Origin: Falsiroseomonas bella
Lineage (GTDB): Bacteria > Pseudomonadota > Alphaproteobacteria > Acetobacterales > Acetobacteraceae
Length of the DNA stretch: 64,000 bases
Direction of reading: 5' to 3'
NCBI RefSeq assembly: GCF_003173615.1
Contig: NZ_QGNA01000004.1
Location: forward strand, 372,001-436,000
Shown here: positions 16,367-24,826 of the stretch, one piece after another
Position numbering within the stretch: the stretch's first letter is position 1
How the letters are laid out: each line of letters begins with the position of its first letter
The notes under the pieces: model-generated
Database searches by the model: none
The model's input: only the letters and a program-made list of their open reading frames with translations
What the model was told of the DNA's origin: nothing
Position numbers and translations under genes: made by a program

Positions 16367-17617
16367 TCAGGCCGCCCTGCGGCCGCTTTCGCGGAAGGCG
16401 TGCTGGGCGAGATGCCCGGCCGCCTGCTGGGCGATCGCCGCCGCATCCGCGCCGACGCCGCCGATGAAGTTGGAGCTGCGCCGGCGCAGGAAGCGCAGGC
16501 CGAGCAGGTAGAGGCCGGGCGCGGCCGTGACGCCGCCGCGGTGGCGGACCTCGCCCGCCTCATCGAGCAGCCCGGGGATGCGCAGCCAGGTGTTGTCGCG
16601 GCGATAGCCGGTGGCCCAGACGACGCCGCCGATGCGCTCCGTCCTCAGGTCGAGACGCTCGGGCGCCGGGCCGAAGCCGGCGAGCGGCACGGGCCAGTCC
16701 TCGCGCGGCGCGTCGAGCGCGTCGGCCACGGGGTCGATCCGCGCGAGCAGGCTGTGCAGCGGCTTCTGGGCGCCCGCGACATTCTCCGCCAGGTCGTCGC
16801 AGAACTGCGCGAGCCGTCCCGCGGCGCCGCGCATCCGGCCGACCACCCGCACACCCATCTCGCGCAGCGTACCGAGATCGATGTCGCGTGGCGGCGTGCT
16901 GCCGACCAGCTGCAGCGAGGGCTGCGCGCGTGCGCGGGCGAGATCCGCCTGATCCTCCGCGCGGTCCTCCGGCACGCCGGCCCGGTGCATCCACCACCAG
17001 ATGTCGCGGCCACGATAGCGCCGCGGCAGGCGGGTGTGCCGCCCGGCCGAGAGGATCACCTTCCGCCCGGCGGCGGCGATTTCCTCGGCGATCTGCAGCG
17101 CGGAGGCGCCGGCGCCCACCACCAGCACGCCGCCTTCGGGCAACTGCCCCGGATTGCGGTAGCTGGAGGGCGTGAGCTGGCGGATCGCTGGCGGAAGGCT
17201 CGCGGCGAAGCGCGGCACCGCGGGCAGGCCGCAATGGCCAGTGGCGACCACGACCACGCGCGCGCGCCAGGTGCCGCGGCTCGTCTCAAGCAGGTACGCG
17301 CCGCCGAGGCTGCGCAGCGCGCGCACCTTCGTCTCCGTCTCGACCGGCGCGCTCGCGGCATAGGCGTCGAGGAAGCCGATCACCTCCGGCATGGTCATGA
17401 AGCCGTCGGGATCGGGGCCGGCATAGGGCTGGCCGGGCAGGCCGTTCATCCAGTTGGGCGTGAGCAGCCGCAGGCTCTCCCAGCGCTCGCTGCGCCAGCG
17501 TTCCGCGACGCGGCCGCGCTCCAGCACGACATGCGCGATGCCGAGGCGCGTGAACTCATGGCTGATGGCGAGGCCGGCCTGGCCCGCGCCGATCACGACG
17601 GCGTCGGTGCTGCGCAT
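16367..17617 (-). CDS. Flavin-containing monooxygenase-like NAD(P)/FAD oxidoreductase
   Basis: 416 residues. The FAD motif GAGQAG is at 10-15, a second nucleotide-binding motif (VVGAGAS) lies near 175, and the phrase VVATGHCGLP corresponds to the ATG segment of this class (CzcO/FMO-like). Enzymes of this type insert oxygen at N or S atoms or perform Baeyer-Villiger reactions, but many are uncharacterised. The start at 17617 has AAGGA upstream. It sits between the OsmC gene (57 bases upstream) and the GGR-like flavoprotein (11 bases downstream). S- or N-oxygenation is plausible, not shown. Confidence 0.85.
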   Translation of the reverse strand: MRSTDAVVIGAGQAGLAISHEFTRLGIAHVVLERGRVAERWRSERWESLRLLTPNWMNGLPGQPYAGPDPDGFMTMPEVIGFLDAYAASAPVETETKVRALRSLGGAYLLETSRGTWRARVVVVATGHCGLPAVPRFAASLPPAIRQLTPSSYRNPGQLPEGGVLVVGAGASALQIAEEIAAAGRKVILSAGRHTRLPRRYRGRDIWWWMHRAGVPEDRAEDQADLARARAQPSLQLVGSTPPRDIDLGTLREMGVRVVGRMRGAAGRLAQFCDDLAENVAGAQKPLHSLLARIDPVADALDAPREDWPVPLAGFGPAPERLDLRTERIGGVVWATGYRRDNTWLRIPGLLDEAGEVRHRGGVTAAPGLYLLGLRFLRRRSSNFIGGVGADAAAIAQQAAGHLAQHAFRESGRRAA

Positions 17618-17673
17618 GGCGATCTGTCCTTGGAAGGGAAGGCGCCGGCCGCCGATGCGGCCGGCGTCGCGTG

Positions 17674-18270
17674 TCAGGCCTTCGCCGAGACGGTGACCGG
17701 CAGGCCGTTGGTCAGCATGTCGAAGACCGCGGAGCGGGCGACGGACTGGCGCACGATCTCCTGCAGCTTCTCCGCCGGCGCATCGCCGGCGATGTCGAAG
17801 CTGATGCGGATCTCCTCGAATCCGTTCCGCACCTCGTCGGACAGGCCGAGGATGCCGCGCAGGTCGATGTCGCCCTCGACCGTCGCCTCCACCTTGGTCA
17901 GCGTCACGCCGCGCGCGGCGGCGATGTTCGCGATGCCCGCGGTGAGGCAGCCGGCGAGCGCGTGCAGCAGCCACTCCACCGGCGTCGGCCCGGCATCCTC
18001 GCCGCAGAGCACGGCGGGATGGTCGCTGTCGGCCACGGTCGGCGCCTTGTGCGCGTGCTCGCCGCCGGCACCGGCGAAGCTCTCCATCGTGCTCCGCATG
18101 TGGGTGCCGGACTGCCACGCGCTTTTCGCGCGGAACTGGAACTTGGCGAGCTCGGGCTGGCCCTTCACCACGTTGATGGTGGCGAACAGCGCGGGCGTGT
18201 TCACGCCGTGCCGCGGCGGCGGCGGCGCCTTCGCGGTGACGGGAGCGGCGGTTTCGGCGGTGGCGGACAT
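17674..18270 (-). CDS. OsmC-family protein
   Basis: 198 residues. The core contains the family Cys108 in ALAGCLTAGIANIAAARG and an earlier Cys89 (AVLCGED). OsmC/Ohr proteins reduce organic hydroperoxides through a reactive cysteine; the single-domain YhfA-like members have less clear roles. An alanine/proline-rich extension of about 25 residues precedes the domain. The start at 18270 has GAGGAGA upstream. It is the first gene of a four-gene operon reading leftwards with two flavoproteins and a MaoC hydratase, where it may detoxify peroxides made by flavin oxidation. Confidence 0.87.
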   Translation of the reverse strand: MSATAETAAPVTAKAPPPPRHGVNTPALFATINVVKGQPELAKFQFRAKSAWQSGTHMRSTMESFAGAGGEHAHKAPTVADSDHPAVLCGEDAGPTPVEWLLHALAGCLTAGIANIAAARGVTLTKVEATVEGDIDLRGILGLSDEVRNGFEEIRISFDIAGDAPAEKLQEIVRQSVARSAVFDMLTNGLPVTVSAKA

Positions 18271-18445
18271 GGAGCGTCTCCTCGCGGGGTTGCAGTCCCG
18301 CCCCGCCGCGTTGCCCGGTGCCGCGCACCGGCCCCTCGGCGGGACGTGGCGGCATCCTGGCCATGCGCGGCCGCGCCCGCTTGGAGGCGGCCTTGAGGAG
18401 TTCTGGAGAAAGCGTGGATTCAGCGGCCCGCGCGCCGCCGCGCGA

Positions 18446-18985
18446 TCACGGCCCTGCGAGCATCCGCGCAATCGCGGCGTCGCGCGCCGCCGGCGCCGCG
18501 CCTGCGTCGAAGGCGTCGCCACGGATCGCGGCAATGAAGGACGCCGCAAAATCCTTGATCCGCCAATGCGCCGCGTTGCCGATCGTGGCGTCCTCGCTGC
18601 CGCCGTAGCGCAGTTCCCGCCCGTCGCCGAGCAGCGGACGCAAGCGCGGGATGGCGGCTTCGCCGAGCGAAAGCAGGTTCCGTGCGGCAGGCGTGTCCAG
18701 CGCGCCGGGCAGGCCCCACACATTGCCGAGCCGCGCGGCCGCCAGGGCCGCCGCATAGGCTTCCGCCAGCAGCGGCGCCGGTGCGCCCGGCAGCGCGCCG
18801 CCTCCGGCGGCCGTCACCTCGGCGGCCAGGAAGCGCGCCTCCGGCTGCGCCGCGGGATCGGCCGCGAGGGCCGCCAGCGCCGCTGGCGCGCCCGGTTCCC
18901 GCCACAGCCTGGGTGCTTCCGGCGGCATGCGCAGGAAGAGCCCCTGGTAGCCGAGGCCGGTCAGCCGTGCCGCGAGATCGCCCAT
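18446..18985 (-). CDS. Hypothetical protein downstream of the DUF4157 gene
   Basis: 179 residues, alanine-rich and mostly helical, without signal peptide or membrane segment. It begins seven bases after the stop of the DUF4157 gene, so the two are almost certainly co-transcribed. I do not recognise any domain. A downstream partner of a toxin-like protein might be an immunity protein, chaperone or adaptor; nothing in the sequence decides this. Codon use fits the neighbourhood. Confidence 0.6.
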   Translation of the reverse strand: MGDLAARLTGLGYQGLFLRMPPEAPRLWREPGAPAALAALAADPAAQPEARFLAAEVTAAGGGALPGAPAPLLAEAYAAALAAARLGNVWGLPGALDTPAARNLLSLGEAAIPRLRPLLGDGRELRYGGSEDATIGNAAHWRIKDFAASFIAAIRGDAFDAGAAPAARDAAIARMLAGP

Positions 18986-18992
18986 CCTGGCG

Positions 18993-20405
18993 TCACGCGA
19001 ACTGCGTGTCGCCGCTCGGCATCGGGAAGTCGCCCATGCGGGTGGTCAGTTCCCGCCGCAGCGCCGCTTCCTCGAAATCGAGCGTCTCGGTCGTGCGTGG
19101 CTCGCCGAAGCCGAAGGCTGCGACCATGTTGTTCGCGACCGCGTCCCGCCGTTCCTGCGCGATCTGGCGCAGCCGGCTCAGGATCTCGTTCGTCGTCATG
19201 TCGCGCGGCAGCTTGCCGCCCGAACTGCCGGCCGCGACCGGAAGCTCCAGCGTGCTGGCGCCGCTGGAGGTCGGGTTCTCGTTCCACAGGTCGGAGGCGA
19301 TGCGGAAGCTGGCGCTCGGCACGCCGACGCTGATGACGGACAGCGGCAGCAGCGTCGCGTTGTTCGACGCGTCGGATTGCCAGCCCCAGCGCACCGATCC
19401 GTAGAAGGTGCCGGCCTGCGTGCCTTCCACCGCCAGTGCGGTCGTCTCGAAGATCTGGCTGGCATTCGGGCCGTGGCCGGGCAGCGCGGGACCATCATAG
19501 AGCGTGGCGTCCTGGTGCGCGACGAAGCCGAGGTCGAAGCCGAAGATGGACGGACGATAGTGCCAGCCCCATTGCGCATTGCTCGCCGCCGTGGAGTCGC
19601 CGAGCGTCGGGTTGGCGTTCGTCGGGTCGTCCATGCCGTAGACCGGGTTCCGGCGCGACGCCATGCGGTCGATGTGCAGTCCCTCATCGGTCTCGCCCGC
19701 CGGGATCGACCGCGCCCCCGCGGTCGCGTTGATCGCCGTCGGGCTGCCATTGTCGCGTGACGTCACGGCCTGGACCAGGCCGATCTTCGTCGCATCCACC
19801 GGGTCCTTCGGGGTGAACCGCAGCCGGTTGATCTCGCAGCCGTCATGGTTGCCGGAGCCGTCGAAGGTCAGCGTGTAGCTGTCCGTGTCCCAGGTGCCGC
19901 CAAGCGTCTCCACCGCGCGCTGCACGCCGAGCGGCGCGGCGCCCAGCCCGGCGAGGGGCGAGCCGCCGGCCTGCTGCGCCACGTGGGCGAGTTCATGGCC
20001 GAGCAGGCGCCGCCCGCTCTCGCTCTCCGGCGCGTAGCGACCGGGGGCGAAGGCGATGTCGCTGCCGAGCGTGTAGGCCGAGGCGCCCATCGCCCGCGCC
20101 GTGGCGCCGGCCAGGGGGCCCGCATGCACCCGCACCCCGCCGAAATCCCGGCCCAGCCGTCGCTCGAAATAGGCGCGCGTCGGCGCCGGCAGGGGCTGGC
20201 CGGGGCTGCCGAGCGCACCGGCCATCAGGCGCGGTCCCTCGCCGACCGGGCGTGGCGCCGCCTGCTCCGGCTCCGGGCCGGTCAGTGCCTGCTCGGCGGC
20301 GCGGTGGGCGCTGTGCTCATGCGAATCATGCGCGGGGCGCACCGGAATGGAGCGCCGGTGACCGGGTGCCGGGCCGGCATGCCGCGGGGCAGGGGACGCG
20401 AACAT
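18993..20405 (-). CDS. DUF4157 (eCIS-core) domain protein with HExxH motif
   Basis: 470 residues. Residues about 75-148 form the DUF4157 domain: YFERRLGRDFGGVRVH, then the helix around SAYTLGSDIAF, and the zinc-protease-like HELAH at 137-141 (LLGHELAHVAQQ). The first 70 residues are disordered, His/Pro-rich. The remaining 320 residues are unlike any domain I know and end in a charged helical segment. DUF4157 is the hallmark domain of proteins linked to extracellular contractile injection systems, often at the N-terminus of toxins. No tail-sheath, baseplate or spike gene is in this window. Start at 20405 is the first ATG before the conserved part. Confidence 0.78.
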   Translation of the reverse strand: MFASPAPRHAGPAPGHRRSIPVRPAHDSHEHSAHRAAEQALTGPEPEQAAPRPVGEGPRLMAGALGSPGQPLPAPTRAYFERRLGRDFGGVRVHAGPLAGATARAMGASAYTLGSDIAFAPGRYAPESESGRRLLGHELAHVAQQAGGSPLAGLGAAPLGVQRAVETLGGTWDTDSYTLTFDGSGNHDGCEINRLRFTPKDPVDATKIGLVQAVTSRDNGSPTAINATAGARSIPAGETDEGLHIDRMASRRNPVYGMDDPTNANPTLGDSTAASNAQWGWHYRPSIFGFDLGFVAHQDATLYDGPALPGHGPNASQIFETTALAVEGTQAGTFYGSVRWGWQSDASNNATLLPLSVISVGVPSASFRIASDLWNENPTSSGASTLELPVAAGSSGGKLPRDMTTNEILSRLRQIAQERRDAVANNMVAAFGFGEPRTTETLDFEEAALRRELTTRMGDFPMPSGDTQFA

Positions 20406-20456
20406 GCGCGAAGCCTACTCCCGCGCCGGGCGGCGGGGCCAGGAAAAGCAGCGGAC

Positions 20457-20482
20457 GGAACGTCTGGCCTCACGCAGGCGTA
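20457..20482 (+). promoter_or_regulatory. Possible ECF sigma autoregulatory promoter
   Basis: GGAAC at 20457-20461 and CGTA at 20479-20482, separated by 17 bp, match the general -35 (GGAAC) and -10 (CGT) pattern used by many ECF sigma factors. It lies 86 bp before the ECF gene at 20569, in the gap shared with the divergent DUF4157 gene. The match may be chance in GC-rich DNA. Confidence 0.35.
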
Positions 20483-20568
20483 ACTTCGCGACCCGGCCGG
20501 GCGAAGAACAGCGCGACCCCGCCGTACGGGACGGCTCGCGCGGAGGCCGGGGATCGGGATAGTCTGCC

Positions 20569-21204
20569 ATGTTAGATGCCGCGCTTCGTTCCTCTGCGGC
20601 CGGTTTCCTGCTCGTGAGGGCGGAGCGGGCTTCCGATGCTGCCGACCGCGACGCGCGCGATGCGCGCTGGTCGGAGCTGATGGCGGCTGCCCAGGCGGGC
20701 AATGCGCGCGCATACGACATGCTTCTGCGCGAATGCCTGCCGCTGCTGCGCGCCATCTGCCGCGCCCGGCTGCGCGATCCCGCCGATGTCGAGGACGCGG
20801 TGCAGGATGCGCTGCTGACCATCCACCGGGTGCGCCACACCTACGACCCCTCGCGCCCCTTCCGTCCCTGGCTGGCGGCCATCGCGGAACGCCGTGCGCT
20901 GGATCGCGGCCGCAGCCGCGGCCGCTCCGCGGCGCGCGAGGTCGAGATCGAGGCGGCCGGCGAGGTCGCCGCCCCCGGCCGGGACGCCGAGGCCGAGGTC
21001 GCCCTGCGCATGCAGGCCGCGCATCTGCGCGACGCGGTCGGCGAGTTGCCCACGGCGCAGCGCACCGCGCTCGGCCTCACCAAGATCGAGGACCTGTCCC
21101 TGGCCGAGGCCAGCGGCCGGTCCGGCATGAGCGTCGGCGCCCTGAAGGTCGCGACGCACCGCGCACTCCGCTCGCTCCGGCGGCGGTTCGGCGTGGAGGA
21201 ATGA
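20569..21204 (+). CDS. ECF-type RNA polymerase sigma factor
   Basis: 211 residues. Region 2 reads LLRAICRARLRDPADVEDAVQDALLTIHRVRHTYD and continues to PFRPWLAAIAERRALD; region 4 is LPTAQRTALGLTKIEDLSLAEASGRSGMSVGALKVATHRALRSLRRRF. The family is the ECF group whose partner is a NrsF-type membrane anti-sigma factor, and such a gene follows after seven bases. About 30 residues precede the usual region-2 start, so an internal start is possible. It probably responds to an envelope or oxidative stress; the regulon is unknown. A GGAAC-N17-CGTA element upstream may be its own promoter. Confidence 0.92.
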   Translation: MLDAALRSSAAGFLLVRAERASDAADRDARDARWSELMAAAQAGNARAYDMLLRECLPLLRAICRARLRDPADVEDAVQDALLTIHRVRHTYDPSRPFRPWLAAIAERRALDRGRSRGRSAAREVEIEAAGEVAAPGRDAEAEVALRMQAAHLRDAVGELPTAQRTALGLTKIEDLSLAEASGRSGMSVGALKVATHRALRSLRRRFGVEE

Positions 21205-21211
21205 CCGGGCC

Positions 21212-21871
21212 ATGCGTACCGAAGACCTGATCGACCAGCTCTCCACCGGCCTGAAGCCGGTCAAGCGTGTCTGGAATCCCGCCTTTGCGGCGATGGTCTG
21301 GCTCTGCCTCGCCGCGGCGGTGATCGGCGCGGGCGTCGCCTTCTTCGGCTTCCGCCACGACCTTGCGGCGCGGCTCGCCTCCGGCTTCGACACGCCGCAG
21401 CTGCTCAGCGCCGCGGCGACCGGGATCCTGGCCGCCTTCGCCGCCTTCCAACTCGCCCTACCCGACCGCGACAGACGCTGGGCGCTGCTGCCGCTGCCGG
21501 CGGCGGCGGCCTGGCTCGCCACCATGGGCTGGGGCTGCCTGGCCGACCTGTTCCGTGCCGGGCCGGAGGCGCTGCGGCTGAGCACGAGCTTTCCCTGCCT
21601 CGGCTTCATCGTCGGCTTCGGCGTGCCGCTGACCGTCGGCATGCTGTGGCTGACGCGGCATGCGGCGCTGATCCGGCCGACGCCGGTTGCTGCGCTGGGC
21701 GGTCTTTCCGCCGCGGCGCTCGCCAGCGTCGGGCTCAGCCTGGTGCATCACCTGCAGGCGGCGGCGATGGTGCTGGCCTGGCACGGCATGGCGATCGTGA
21801 TCACCACGCTGATCGCCTCGGCGATCGGGCCGCGGCTGATGCGCGCGGGGCTGTCTGCGCGCGCGGCCTGA
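21212..21871 (+). CDS. NrsF-family (DUF1109) anti-sigma factor
   Basis: 219 residues with six predicted membrane helices and the short cytoplasmic N-terminus MRTEDLIDQLSTGLKPV that in this family contacts the sigma factor. It lies directly after the ECF gene, the arrangement expected for a sigma/anti-sigma pair. It would hold the sigma factor at the inner membrane until a signal arrives. Length and topology are normal for NrsF. It is followed after eight bases by the GST gene. Confidence 0.88.
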   Translation: MRTEDLIDQLSTGLKPVKRVWNPAFAAMVWLCLAAAVIGAGVAFFGFRHDLAARLASGFDTPQLLSAAATGILAAFAAFQLALPDRDRRWALLPLPAAAAWLATMGWGCLADLFRAGPEALRLSTSFPCLGFIVGFGVPLTVGMLWLTRHAALIRPTPVAALGGLSAAALASVGLSLVHHLQAAAMVLAWHGMAIVITTLIASAIGPRLMRAGLSARAA

Positions 21872-21879
21872 GCACGCGC

Positions 21880-22500
21880 ATGCGCCGCTTCTACGGCTGG
21901 GCGACGCCGAACTCGCAGCGCGTCTCGATCATGCTCGAGGAACTCGGCCTGACCTATGCGGTCACGCCCGTGAACATCCGTGCGCGCGCGCAATTCGCGC
22001 CGGAGATCCTGGCGCTCAATCCCTACGGCAAGATCCCGATCCTGGAGGAGGACGGCGCGCCGCCGCTGTTCGAGAGCGGCGCGATCCTGCTGCACCTGGC
22101 CGAGGCGCATGGCCGCTTCCTGCCGGCCGCCGGACCGGCGCGCGGCGCGGCGCTCTCCTGGCTGATGGTGGTGCTGACCTCGCTTGGTCCCTTCACCGGC
22201 CAGGCGCATCACTGGACCGAGCTGGCGCCGGAGAAGCCGGAGGCCGCGCGGCGGCATACGGTCGCGTTGGTGGCGCGCGCCTATGCCGTGCTGGAGACGC
22301 GGCTTGGCGCGTCGCCTTTCCTTGCCGGCGACGAGTACGGGCTCGCCGACATCGCCGCCTATCCCTGGATCGCACGGCATGGATGGGCGGAGCAGCGGCT
22401 GGAGGATTTTCCCGCCCTCGCCCGCTGGTTCGCGATGGTCGGCGCGCGCCCCGCCGTGCAGCGCGGCATGCAGGTGCCCGCGGGCGCCCGGCTGGAGTAG
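21880..22500 (+). CDS. Glutathione S-transferase family protein
   Basis: 206 residues. The thioredoxin-like N-terminal domain begins MRRFYGWATPNSQRVSIMLE and includes the glutathione-binding segment GKIPILEEDG ... LFESGAILLHLAE; the helical C-terminal domain has the ADIAAYPWI helix-cap motif. The layout is of the YfcG/Nu type, often active as disulfide-bond reductases. It starts eight bases after the anti-sigma gene and may belong to the ECF operon, which would fit a redox-stress regulon. Confidence 0.88.
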   Translation: MRRFYGWATPNSQRVSIMLEELGLTYAVTPVNIRARAQFAPEILALNPYGKIPILEEDGAPPLFESGAILLHLAEAHGRFLPAAGPARGAALSWLMVVLTSLGPFTGQAHHWTELAPEKPEAARRHTVALVARAYAVLETRLGASPFLAGDEYGLADIAAYPWIARHGWAEQRLEDFPALARWFAMVGARPAVQRGMQVPAGARLE

Positions 22501-22579
22501 GGGCGAAACCTTCGCCGCGCGCGCGGCGAAGCCCATCCCGCAGGGCCGCGCCATTCCGCGCGCCTGCGGGACGGATGCG

Positions 22580-23461
22580 ATGGACCTGCGAGAGATCGAC
22601 TACTTCCTGACCGTCGTGCGCACCATGAACTTCACCCGCGCGGCGGAGGCCTGCGGCGTCGCGCAGCCGACGCTGACGCGCGCGATCCAGCGGCTGGAAC
22701 GCGAGCTCGGCGGCCCGCTGCTGGCGCGCGAGCGCGGGAACACGCACCTCACCGCGCTCGGGCGGCTCGTGCACCCGCAGCTCGAGGAGATCGTCGCGCG
22801 CAGCCGCTCGCTCCGCCAGCAGGTCTCGCTGCACAGCCGGCTCGAAGGATCGGACCTGCGGCTCGGCGTGATGTGCTCGATCGGGCCCGCCCGCTTCGGC
22901 GGCTTCCTGAGCCGCTTCCGCGCGCGCCGCCCGGGCATCGCCATCACGCTCTCCGACGCAACGCCGGACCAGCTCTGCGAGCGGCTGCTGCGCGGCGAGC
23001 TGGACGCCGCGCTGACCTCGCTGCCCGAAGGCCCCGGCGACAGGCTGCGGGCCGAGCCGCTCTACACCGAGAATTTCCGCGTCGCCTGCGCGCCCGGCCA
23101 TGACTTCGCGGCGCGGCCCGCCATCCGCATGCGGGACATGGACGGGCAGGTCTATCTCTCGCGCATCAACTGCGAGCATCGCGAGGTGTTGGGCGAAGCG
23201 CTGCGCGCGGTCGGCGCGAAGCTCGTGCATGCCTGCCGCAGCGAGCGCGAGGACTGGATCCAGAGCCTCGTCGCCGCGGGCATGGGCGTGTGCTTCCTGC
23301 CCGAGTTCAGCGCCGCGCAGCCGGGGCTGCTGCTGCGCCCGATCGAGGATTCGCCGCCGGCGCGCAGCGTCTGCCTGGTCAGCGTGGCCGGACGGCGCTG
23401 GTCCTCCTCCCTCGGCTGCTTCATCGAGGCCGTTCGGCGGGAGCGCTGGCAGGCGGCGTGA
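22580..23461 (+). CDS. LysR-family transcriptional regulator
   Basis: 293 residues. An N-terminal winged helix-turn-helix (about 1-60, DYFLTVVRTMNFTRAAEACGVAQPTLTRAIQRLE) is followed by a periplasmic-binding-protein-like effector domain. It lies 79 bp after the GST gene on the same strand. The target genes and the inducer are unknown; divergent transcription, usual for LysR genes, is not seen here. A strong hairpin at 23479-23503 follows the stop. Confidence 0.92.
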   Translation: MDLREIDYFLTVVRTMNFTRAAEACGVAQPTLTRAIQRLERELGGPLLARERGNTHLTALGRLVHPQLEEIVARSRSLRQQVSLHSRLEGSDLRLGVMCSIGPARFGGFLSRFRARRPGIAITLSDATPDQLCERLLRGELDAALTSLPEGPGDRLRAEPLYTENFRVACAPGHDFAARPAIRMRDMDGQVYLSRINCEHREVLGEALRAVGAKLVHACRSEREDWIQSLVAAGMGVCFLPEFSAAQPGLLLRPIEDSPPARSVCLVSVAGRRWSSSLGCFIEAVRRERWQAA

Positions 23462-23478
23462 CGCGGTGTGCGATGCCG

Positions 23479-23503
23479 CGCGCGCATCGAAACGATGCGC
23501 GCG
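23479..23503 (+). terminator. Hairpin after the LysR gene
   Basis: An 11-bp perfect stem (CGCGCGCATCG / CGATGCGCGCG) with an AAA loop begins 17 bases after the LysR stop. No T-tract follows, so it is a terminator-like hairpin rather than a canonical intrinsic terminator. Confidence 0.55.
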
Positions 23504-23702
23504 TCGTCGTGGCGGCCCGGCTGCCGGTTTCAGATACTTTTCCTGCCTGGTGCATGCGTGAGCCGCATCACCGCGGCGAAGCAGAGCTGACATAGAAGCT
23601 GCAACAACCCGCTGCGTGCATGGCCGCGACCTGCTGTCGCTTCAGGTGAAGCGCGGTCACGGCCGGCTCATCCAGGCTTGGTCGTAGGAAGGGAAAGTGA
23701 CG

Positions 23703-24059
23703 ATGTCGAATCCGTTTGGGAAGCTGCTTCTCCTCGCCGCCGTCGCCGGCGGCGCGCTGGCGGTTGCCGCCGGCCCCGCCGCCGCGCAGTCCTACCCGCG
23801 CGTGGTCGGCACGGGCGAGAACATGACGGTGGATTACGGCCCGATGGCCCAGGGGAACCTGGTCGGCGGCGGCCGCGTGATGGTCACCGAGCCGACGGGA
23901 ATGGGGGACATCCGCGTGATGCACCTCGATTCCGTCTTCGCCCAGCAGCCGCGGGAGGGCTTCGTCCCCGTCGTGATCGGCATGGGCCAGAACATGACGA
24001 CGATCTACGTGCCGCAGGCGATGGCGGAGCGCATGGCACGCGCCGGCACGGGGCGCTGA
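23703..24059 (+). CDS. Small secreted protein with a duplicated GxNMTxxYxP motif
   Basis: 118 residues from the ATG at 23703, which has AGGAAGGG at a suitable distance; a GTG six bases upstream is too close to that site. A Sec signal peptide (about 1-29, cut near AAAQS) precedes a short mature protein. Two related segments occur: GTGENMTVDYGPMA (36-49) and GMGQNMTTIYVPQAM (93-107). No cysteines. The family is not recognised. It stands alone between two hairpins. A periplasmic or surface structural role is possible. Confidence 0.7.
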   Translation: MSNPFGKLLLLAAVAGGALAVAAGPAAAQSYPRVVGTGENMTVDYGPMAQGNLVGGGRVMVTEPTGMGDIRVMHLDSVFAQQPREGFVPVVIGMGQNMTTIYVPQAMAERMARAGTGR

Positions 24060-24106
24060 ACCAGGCGGCGGGGCCGGCCTGGCCGGTTCCCGCCATCCCA
24101 GTGCGA

Positions 24107-24138
24107 AGCGCCGGGCGTCCCGTCGGACGCCCGGCGCT
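24107..24138. terminator. Bidirectional terminator-like hairpin
   Basis: A 14-bp perfect stem (AGCGCCGGGCGTCC / GGACGCCCGGCGCT) with a CGTC loop lies between the convergent secreted-protein gene (stop 24059) and DoxX gene (stop 24190). Position and strength suggest it ends transcription from both sides; no T-tract is present. Confidence 0.65.
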
Positions 24139-24189
24139 GCGCGTTGCAGGGCAGCGGAAGGCGGCGCCCGTCGCGGCGCCGCCTCGGCG

Positions 24190-24711
24190 TCAGGCGAAAC
24201 GCTTGCCGATCACCGGCAGGCGCCGCAGCCAGCCCGGGATCTCGTGCCGGTGCAGCACCAGGATCAGCGCCGCCATGCCGAGGGTGAACACGGCTTCCTT
24301 GAACAGCACGCCGCCATCGCCATAGGGGTCGATGCCGAGCGGGCTCACCACATGGAAGAAGATCGCGCCCGCCATCGTCGCGAAGGAGAGGGCCGCGCCT
24401 GGCACGCGCGTCCATGGCAGCAGCACCAGCACCGCCGCGACGATCTCCTGCGTCGCGACGAACAGGCGGAAGGGCTTCTCCCCGCCCGGCGTGCCGAGCC
24501 AGTCGGAGAGGATGGTGAAGAGATGCACCGAGCCTTCGTTGCCGGTCAGCTTGTACTGCTCGTAGTAGCCGAACTCCCAGGCGATCCAGCCCGCGGCGAG
24601 CCAGGAGGCGATGCGTGCCGCGCGCGGCATCGCCGCAAGGCCCGCCGCGCCGATCGGTGCGGCCTGCGCCGGTAGCGGCCTGCCGGCGACGGAGGTGACG
24701 GTGGCGTTCAT
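24190..24711 (-). CDS. DoxX-family membrane protein
   Basis: 173 residues with about four membrane helices: IASWLAAGWIAWEFGYYEQYK, VATQEIVAAVLVLLPW, LSFATMAGAIFFHVVSP and FTLGMAALILVLHRHE. This layout and length fit the DoxX/DoxD-like family of small quinone-linked or terminal-oxidase-associated membrane proteins. It has a good ribosome site (AGGAGC). It lies downstream of the RTX gene on the same strand with a 115-bp gap, so it may be a separate unit. Confidence 0.75.
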   Translation of the reverse strand: MNATVTSVAGRPLPAQAAPIGAAGLAAMPRAARIASWLAAGWIAWEFGYYEQYKLTGNEGSVHLFTILSDWLGTPGGEKPFRLFVATQEIVAAVLVLLPWTRVPGAALSFATMAGAIFFHVVSPLGIDPYGDGGVLFKEAVFTLGMAALILVLHRHEIPGWLRRLPVIGKRFA

Positions 24712-24826
24712 CGGGCGAGCTCCTCGCGCCGCCCCGCCAGCGCCCCTTGCGCCCGATGGACGGCCCGATCCTGCTTCGCCGTGCCGGCGCGGAGGTTACG
24801 CGCGCGGCGCGGCGGGCAGCGGGCCG

